Source of the DNA: Acetivibrio alkalicellulosi
GTDB taxonomy: Bacteria; Bacillota; Clostridia; Acetivibrionales; Acetivibrionaceae
Assembly: GCA_008125075.1 (NCBI GenBank)
Contig: VLTH01000002.1
Span: 831,688-895,687 of the forward strand
Direction: 5' to 3'
DNA: 64,000 bases
Part shown: piece after piece, positions 58,950 to 64,000 of the stretch
Layout of the letters: every line of letters starts with the position of its first letter
How positions within the stretch are numbered: position 1 is the stretch's first letter
Notes under the pieces: generated by a model
The model's input: the letters and a program-made list of their open reading frames with translations, nothing else
What the model was told of the DNA's origin: nothing
The model's database searches: none
Translations under genes and position numbers: made by a program

Positions 58950-59348
58950 ATGGATCATTTTTTAGATGACAACAATGTAATAGAGCGATTAGTTGAGGAA
59001 TGGCAAAAATATCGTCAAATCATTATTGCCGTTGATTTTGACAATACAATATTTGATTACTATCAAAGAGGGTATACATACAATGATGTGATTCATTTAC
59101 TAAGAGAATGTAAAGATGTTGGTGCATATTTGATGATTTACACTTCTTGCGAGGAAGAAAAATTTCAGGAAATGATTACTTATATGAATGAAAACAACAT
59201 ACCATTCGATAGCATAAACCAGGTTCCTGATTACATAACTTTTAAGGGGAAAAAATTGTATTACAATATTTTGTTGGATGATCGTGCGGGGTTGAGTTCT
59301 GCCTATTATTGTTTGAGACAAGCACTTAATAGAATTAAAGGAATATGA
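58950..59348 (+). CDS. HAD-like phosphatase family protein
   Basis: The 132-residue protein has HAD motif I as IIAVDFDNTIFD and motif II-like MIYTSC, with ILLDDRAG as a motif IV-like end. Cap domain is absent. It resembles small HAD proteins that hydrolyse phosphate from nucleotides or unknown substrates and that are frequent in phage and mobile regions. GGGGGAGG precedes the ATG. Confidence 0.8.
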   Translation: MDHFLDDNNVIERLVEEWQKYRQIIIAVDFDNTIFDYYQRGYTYNDVIHLLRECKDVGAYLMIYTSCEEEKFQEMITYMNENNIPFDSINQVPDYITFKGKKLYYNILLDDRAGLSSAYYCLRQALNRIKGI

Positions 59349-59418
59349 TGAGTTTTAATGCTCAGGAAGTATATATTTACTACTTACTTTTCAAATGATA
59401 TAATTAGAAATATATTGT

Positions 59419-59446
59419 AATCATTATAATCATTATAATCATTAAT
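59419..59446. repeat. Short tandem repeat upstream of the dockerin gene
   Basis: The 9-mer ATCATTATA occurs three times in a row in the leader, 34 bases before the start codon. It is likely a polymerase-slippage tract. Confidence 0.6.
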
Positions 59447-59479
59447 ATATTTAAATTTTATACAAGGGGAGATACATTT

Positions 59480-61648
59480 ATGAAGAAGTTTTTTATGTGC
59501 ACGTTAGCTTTTTGTGTATTATTTCAGAGTTATTTTCATATTGAAGGCTTTTATAGTGGTAATAGTGCAATATCTGAGGAACTATTATCTCAAATTGAAG
59601 CAACATATACTACTTCAGACGTTGCAAAGTTTGATCAGAAATTACCAAATTTATATCGCAATATTGATTTTGCAACAGAAAGTTTAAACTCTACGGCGTA
59701 TGGTAATGGTGCTTTTGTAATAGTTTCTAATAATGGTATAATAAAGGCCTCGTGCGACGGAAATGTTTGGACTAATATATATTCAGGAAAACCAAATAAC
59801 CTGAATAATGTTATTTGGACTGGTGATAGTTTTATTGCAGTAGGTGAAAAAGGAACAATAATTACTTCTAAAGACGGATTTAATTGGGAGCTTAAGAAGA
59901 CGGACATACAAAATACCCTTTATGGAGTAGCAAGTAGTGAATCTTTATTAGTTGCAGTAGGTGAAAATGGATTAATATTAACTTCAACTAATGGAGAAGA
60001 GTGGATTCGAGAAATTTCAGGGGTTGAGAATACTCTTAAGGGAGTTACTATTGGTAATGATAAGATTATTGCTGTAGGGGAGCGAATAATAGTTATTTCC
60101 CAAGACGGAAAAAGCTGGACTAAGAAACACCTTGATAGAAATGATTGGTTAAATGCTGTTACATGGAACGGAAACATGTTTGTTGCTGTTGGAGGTTCGG
60201 ATATGCTAAGCAATAGTAACTTTAGCGGATCTGATTTATTGGAAACAATGGCTTTACCTCCTTGGAGTGACTGGGTTATGTATTCTTATGATGGAGAACA
60301 CTGGTTTGAATCCTTATACGTTGAGCAGGGTGGGAGTGTGTATAGGGACGTGTTTTGGGACGGTGATAGATTTATAGCATCAGCAGGAAATTTTTGGAGC
60401 ACTTCAGTTGATGGAATAACATGGAGAAAAACACAGAGTACTAATGCTGTGTTTAGTAGTATTTCTTATGATGGCAAAAAATATATAACAGTAGGCTTAA
60501 CTGGTCATATTTCAGTGTCACAAGACTGTATCAATTGGACAGTTATTGAGAGAGACAAGAAAAGTAGATTTGTAGACATAAATTTTAATGAAAATAAGTA
60601 TTTGATCACTGGCTGGTTTGATGAACCTAATTATTCAGGAAATTTTGTCACGTTGACTTCAAATAACGGAATAGACTGGACTATGAATAAATATCCAACA
60701 GATCGTTTTGGTAGTTCAAATATATCTAATGTAATTGATTGTAATAGAAATTTTTATGGAATAAGAAATGGGAATTTTGTTGTATCATCGGATGGTGTTG
60801 TATGGGATGATATTTATGATGATATTGGAAAACCATCGATTGTTTGGACTGGAGATGGTTTTTCAGGAGTACATAATACTATTGAAAATGGAGAAAAATC
60901 TGCATATTTTATTACTTCAATAGATGGAACACAGTGGACAAAAACTAAAATTTCAGACGTTGGAAATCTCTCTGCCTTCAATTGGATGGGCAAATATTAT
61001 ATAGCTCAGGAACAATATGATTACACAAAGATTATGGTTTCAATAAATGGATTGGAATGGGAAGATATATACTTTGAGGATGGAAACAGTTATATGGTTA
61101 CCGGGGCTGCTTTTAGTGATGATGTTTGTGTTGTAGGAGTATCATCGGGAAAAGTACTGATTTCTAAAGATGGTGGTAAGAAGTGGTGTATGGTAGAAAC
61201 GGGACTGGAGTTATATTCTAATAGAATATATTATGATGGTACTAGATTTATTCGTCTTGGAACAAATGGTTTTATATCTTCCTCTCTTGATGGGGAAACA
61301 TGGGTTATTTGTGAATCAGGATTTAATTATATTAGTGGATTAATCTATGATGGAAGTAAACATATACTGGTAGAATTTAATGGGACTATTTTATATGGTT
61401 CTCTTTTCGAATCAATTGAACAAGATTCAGACTTCCTATATGGAGATTTAAATGGTGATGGAGTTGTAGATTCAATTGATTATGTATATTTGAAAAGATA
61501 TATACTGGGAATTGGCAACACAGTATATACTGATGATTGGAAAAGAGCAGCAGACCTTAATATGGATGGATCTATAAACTCACTTGATTGTGTAATATTA
61601 AAAAGATTTCTCCTTGAAATAATAAGTGAAATACCTATTTCATCTTAA
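59480..61648 (+). CDS. Cellulosomal protein: BNR/YCF48-like repeats plus type I dockerin
   Basis: The 722-residue exported protein has a signal peptide (MKKFFMCTLAFCVLFQSYFHIEG), a long array of about 45-residue blade-like repeats (VWTNIYSGKPNNLNNVIWTGDSFIAVGEKG, NTLYGVASSESLLVAVGENG, repeated to about residue 640) typical of beta-propeller BNR/YCF48 proteins, and a type I dockerin at about 654-716. The dockerin has both calcium loops, GDLNGDGVVDSIDYVYLKRYILG and ADLNMDGSINSLDCVILKRFLLE. It should dock onto a scaffoldin cohesin. The propeller has no catalytic motif I can see, so it may be a binding module. AAGGGGAG precedes the ATG. Confidence 0.9.
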   Translation: MKKFFMCTLAFCVLFQSYFHIEGFYSGNSAISEELLSQIEATYTTSDVAKFDQKLPNLYRNIDFATESLNSTAYGNGAFVIVSNNGIIKASCDGNVWTNIYSGKPNNLNNVIWTGDSFIAVGEKGTIITSKDGFNWELKKTDIQNTLYGVASSESLLVAVGENGLILTSTNGEEWIREISGVENTLKGVTIGNDKIIAVGERIIVISQDGKSWTKKHLDRNDWLNAVTWNGNMFVAVGGSDMLSNSNFSGSDLLETMALPPWSDWVMYSYDGEHWFESLYVEQGGSVYRDVFWDGDRFIASAGNFWSTSVDGITWRKTQSTNAVFSSISYDGKKYITVGLTGHISVSQDCINWTVIERDKKSRFVDINFNENKYLITGWFDEPNYSGNFVTLTSNNGIDWTMNKYPTDRFGSSNISNVIDCNRNFYGIRNGNFVVSSDGVVWDDIYDDIGKPSIVWTGDGFSGVHNTIENGEKSAYFITSIDGTQWTKTKISDVGNLSAFNWMGKYYIAQEQYDYTKIMVSINGLEWEDIYFEDGNSYMVTGAAFSDDVCVVGVSSGKVLISKDGGKKWCMVETGLELYSNRIYYDGTRFIRLGTNGFISSSLDGETWVICESGFNYISGLIYDGSKHILVEFNGTILYGSLFESIEQDSDFLYGDLNGDGVVDSIDYVYLKRYILGIGNTVYTDDWKRAADLNMDGSINSLDCVILKRFLLEIISEIPISS

Positions 61649-61690
61649 AGTGAAGTACATTACATTGAAAATCACTATCTTATTATAAGA

Positions 61691-61718
61691 CTCCACCTTT
61701 TATAAGGTGGAGTTCCTC
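61691..61718 (+). terminator. Intrinsic terminator after the dockerin gene
   Basis: CTCCACCTT at 61691-61699 pairs with AAGGTGGAG at 61704-61712 across TTAT and is followed by TTCC, a short T-run. It lies 42 bases past the stop codon. Confidence 0.65.
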
Positions 61719-61839
61719 ATATTGCCAAAAGTTTAAATTTAGTATAAAATTAAATGGTAATTGTTGAACCTAAATATGAAATAATTATAGAATGGGATAG
61801 CTATGAAATTACTATATTGTACTGGGAGGAGTGTAATAT

Positions 61840-62538
61840 ATGCTGATACCGTCGTATCTAGTAAATGAAAAGTTTGATGATCGTTATTTTGATGTAGTTA
61901 ATGCTCTAGACGAAGCGCAACAGATATATTTTAGAAATAACAATTTGATTGAACGGATAACTGTAGGGTTAAAATCAAAAACCCCTTTTATAATTGGTGA
62001 AACAGGCTTTGGAGCTGGCCGTGTAGTAGTTTCACTTATGGAGTTTATGAAAAATAGTGGCTTAAAAAATGTTTCAATAGAATATAACTCAGTTGAAATG
62101 TATCCTATGGGTCCAGAAAGAATGCTCAATATTCTAAATGGATTTAAAGAAAGAGTTGGTGCTGAGATAGATGCACTTTTAGAGGCATATAAAAGCATTG
62201 ATATCACTGTGGGCGGCTGGCATTCAATGAAAATACAGCAATCCTTTGGAGAAATTCATCTAAATATCTGGATAGGTGAAGCCCTTGAAATGGTAAAAGT
62301 CTTGGAAAAACCCTGTGATGTCTGGTTCCTTGATGGGCACAGCCCCAAAAAAAATCCTTCAATATGGAGACCTGAGCTACTTATGGCTATTGGAGAAAAG
62401 ACAAAATCAGGAGGTACATGTGCCACTTTTACTGTAGCAGGCGCTGTAAAAAATGCTCTCGTAGAAGCCGGCTTTACTCTTAAAAAACATGAAGGATGTG
62501 GAGGAAAAAAGCAGGTACTCCAAGGGATAAAATGTTGA
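61840..62538 (+). CDS. mnmD: MnmD-like tRNA wobble-uridine methyltransferase
   Basis: The 232-residue protein matches the stand-alone MnmD/DUF752 methyltransferase, which finishes 5-methylaminomethyl(2-thio)uridine at tRNA position 34. It has FDDRYFDVVNALDEAQQIYF, the SAM-site IGETGFGAGR, CDVWFLDGHSPKKNPSIW and TCATFTVAGAVKNALVEAGF. The FAD domain of MnmC is absent, as expected for MnmD. GGGAGGAG lies before the ATG. It fits the window's tRNA theme but lies outside the island. Confidence 0.88.
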   Translation: MLIPSYLVNEKFDDRYFDVVNALDEAQQIYFRNNNLIERITVGLKSKTPFIIGETGFGAGRVVVSLMEFMKNSGLKNVSIEYNSVEMYPMGPERMLNILNGFKERVGAEIDALLEAYKSIDITVGGWHSMKIQQSFGEIHLNIWIGEALEMVKVLEKPCDVWFLDGHSPKKNPSIWRPELLMAIGEKTKSGGTCATFTVAGAVKNALVEAGFTLKKHEGCGGKKQVLQGIKC

Positions 62539-62858
62539 TTCACTCAAGTTTATCAAAAGGATTTTAATTTTACCCATAATTTAGAAGAATGTGAAGACTA
62601 ATTGCTAATATCTATAAAAGAATCATATGATAAAATAAATTTTGAATTTGTCCGATACATATTGTAAGGAATGTATAAAACATTACTTTACTCCTTTTCA
62701 CAGGGCCTATTTGGCATCAAAAAAAGCCAGGGGCATCGAGACCCGACCTTTGTTGCAAGACTTTTAATTAGGCCTTTAGTGAAATAAAATATATTGATGA
62801 GATGTTTTGCTCATAAATCTAACATAATCATAAATGCCTTATGAAAGGAAAAGTTATT
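62539..62858. other. Intergenic region with family C repeat
   Basis: No gene is seen. It holds a degenerate reverse copy of repeat family C at about 62690-62790 and an AT-rich leader; the next gene has GAAAGG upstream of its ATG. Confidence 0.5.
62690..62790 (-). repeat. Dispersed inverted-repeat element (family C), copy 3
   Basis: Read on the minus strand it starts TTTCACTAAAGGCC and ends GATGCCAAATAGGCCCTGTG, matching 16750-16836 (GATGCCAAATA, GGCTTTGTGAAAAG). The middle is different and GC-richer. Confidence 0.4.
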
Positions 62859-64000
62859 ATGTCAGAAGGGTTTTTTAATATTGGAGTTGTTACCATGTAC
62901 GTGGAAAATTTTTACTTTGGATCTTTGCTAAAAGGCATACTAAGTAATGTAAAGAAAGAGAATGGTAGGCTTTATATATTCAATACATATATGATGGATA
63001 AATTTAGAACAAATGTGAAAGGTGATGAAGAGTATTATTCTTTTTCCTTTAACCATATTGATGGGTGGATAGTTTTTTGTGTTGGTGTAAAAGAGGAATA
63101 TTTAAATATGGTTGTTAATACAGGTAAGCCTGTTGTTCAAATTGGGAGTAGAAAAAATTATTATAACTCCGCAATAGTAATTGATGACAGCTATAATGGG
63201 GCTAAGCAGGTTGTAGAACACCTTTTATACCATGGACATAAAAGAATAGCTTATGTAGGTGATAATAATGTGGATGATATGGTGGAGAGATGTTTAGGAT
63301 ACAAGGAAGTACTTGATGCACATGGGTTTTTTGATAAAAGTATCGTTTATAATGTACAATCACCTATGCCTGAGTATGGTAAATTATTTCCTTACATGGT
63401 TGACAATTATTCTTGGGAATGTATAGGTTTTTGGGAGAATGAAAAGTCAGGGCATGAAACATTTAAAGTAAAAGATCTATATGATATATGTAGTAAAGAA
63501 AAAAGTATTGATTTAGACTGCAGCATTAAAAACTTCCCCCCATTAGAACTTATACCAAAAACAATATATAAGAGTAATGATGATATTATATGGATAATGC
63601 CTATATCTTCAACAACAAAAAACTGGGGAGTAATTGCATATAGCAGCCCTTTTAATGAAGCTACTGCTATGATAAAGTATAATATTTTTGTACTAATAAC
63701 TGCTCTTTTGGCAATAGCAATGGATCGTGAAGTAGCTAAAACTGATTTGTTAGAAGCATTAGAAACTCTTAAGCAAACACAGAATCAGTTGATTCAATCG
63801 GAAAAAATGGCTGCATTAGGAGGGCTTGTTGCAGGAGTAGCTCATGAGGTTAATACTCCTATAGGAGTTAGTGTAACGGCAGCATCCTACCTTGATGAAA
63901 AAAATAAAGAAATATTAAAACTACTAGAAGCAGGCAAATTAAAAAGAGTAGATTTGGAAAAACATATAGATACCACTATTGAAACAGTTAAAATACTTTC
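62859..64000 (+). CDS. Histidine kinase with LacI-type (PBP1) sensor domain, 3'-truncated
   Basis: The frame is open from ATG 62859 to the window end (380 codons seen). Residues 1-150 look like a type 1 periplasmic-binding/LacI sensor without DNA-binding part: [58 protein letters not shown]. Only the first lobe is clear. Residues 150-280 are a domain I do not know ([17 protein letters not shown]). Then come a coiled coil ([19 protein letters not shown]) and a HisKA H-box [20 protein letters not shown]. With no signal peptide it should sense a cytosolic ligand. The ATPase part lies outside the window. Confidence 0.8.
   Translation, partial: MSEGFFNIGVVTMYVENFYFGSLLKGILSNVKKENGRLYIFNTYMMDKFRTNVKGDEEYYSFSFNHIDGWIVFCVGVKEEYLNMVVNTGKPVVQIGSRKNYYNSAIVIDDSYNGAKQVVEHLLYHGHKRIAYVGDNNVDDMVERCLGYKEVLDAHGFFDKSIVYNVQSPMPEYGKLFPYMVDNYSWECIGFWENEKSGHETFKVKDLYDICSKEKSIDLDCSIKNFPPLELIPKTIYKSNDDIIWIMPISSTTKNWGVIAYSSPFNEATAMIKYNIFVLITALLAIAMDREVAKTDLLEALETLKQTQNQLIQSEKMAALGGLVAGVAHEVNTPIGVSVTAASYLDEKNKEILKLLEAGKLKRVDLEKHIDTTIETVKIL

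Noticed and set aside
59419-59446. Possible CRISPR-like repeat
   Set aside because: Only three copies of a 9-mer with no spacers; a slippage tract.

Overview
The window is AT-rich (about one third G+C by eye) and looks like the chromosome of an anaerobic, spore-forming, cellulolytic clostridium of the cellulosome-producing group. Support comes from a cellobiose phosphorylase and a cellodextrin phosphorylase side by side, a type I dockerin protein, an S-layer-anchored CBM6-like protein, a small acid-soluble spore protein, and strong Shine-Dalgarno sites with frequent TTG/GTG starts. No rRNA, CRISPR array or intact transposase is present.

Layout. 1-3.1 kb: accessory genes (GNAT, DUF3795, DUF4240) mixed with a decayed group II intron ORF and GC-rich scrap. 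3.1-16.7 kb: PhzF protein, then a cellulose-use block: LacI regulator, cbp, cdp, a rhomboid-like protein, a large SLH/CBM6-like surface protein and an alpha/beta hydrolase. 16.9-21.3 kb (minus): DUF2339 membrane protein and a LuxR-type two-component pair. 21.4-27.1 kb (minus): arginine genes argC-argB and argD-argF-GNAT, split by a PilZ gene, with ArgR-like boxes; argJ is not in the cluster. 27.4-38.5 kb: sugar-importer ATPase, CdaR-like regulator, ftsE-ftsX-M23-ctpA, a spore protein, methyltransferase, MGMT-like protein, cold-shock protein, hslO and five tRNA genes (Val, Asp, Phe, Gly, Cys). 38.6-46.3 kb: an RNA-processing island. 46.6-59.4 kb: accessory single genes (several acetyltransferases, lipoproteins, a flavodoxin, VOC and TfoX proteins) with gene fragments. 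59.5-64 kb: dockerin protein, mnmD, and the start of a LacI-type-sensor histidine kinase.

The island at 38.6-46.3 kb is the most interesting part. It starts right after the tRNA array with a RelA/SpoT-fold synthetase coupled to a small basic partner (possible toxSAS-type toxin-antitoxin pair). It continues with a T4-Pnkp-like kinase (frameshifted), a PHP fragment, a KptA/Tpt1 RNA 2'-phosphotransferase (one in-frame stop), a tRNA mimic that folds as a circularly permuted tRNA (YrlA-like Y RNA), the Ro60/Rsr protein and a YkuK RNase H-like protein. Three homologous units, each with promoter, strong ribosome binding site, short ORF sharing an HW(L/I)(N/D) motif and a covarying terminator-like hairpin, lie in front of the kinase and YkuK genes. 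They look like leader-peptide attenuators or a new small-peptide/RNA family.

Dispersed repeats are common: a 200-bp MITE with target-site duplications (two copies), a 114-bp hairpin repeat (two full copies and one partial), a third inverted-repeat family (three degenerate copies), and a GC-rich 60-bp element present at both 2.1 and 46.3 kb.
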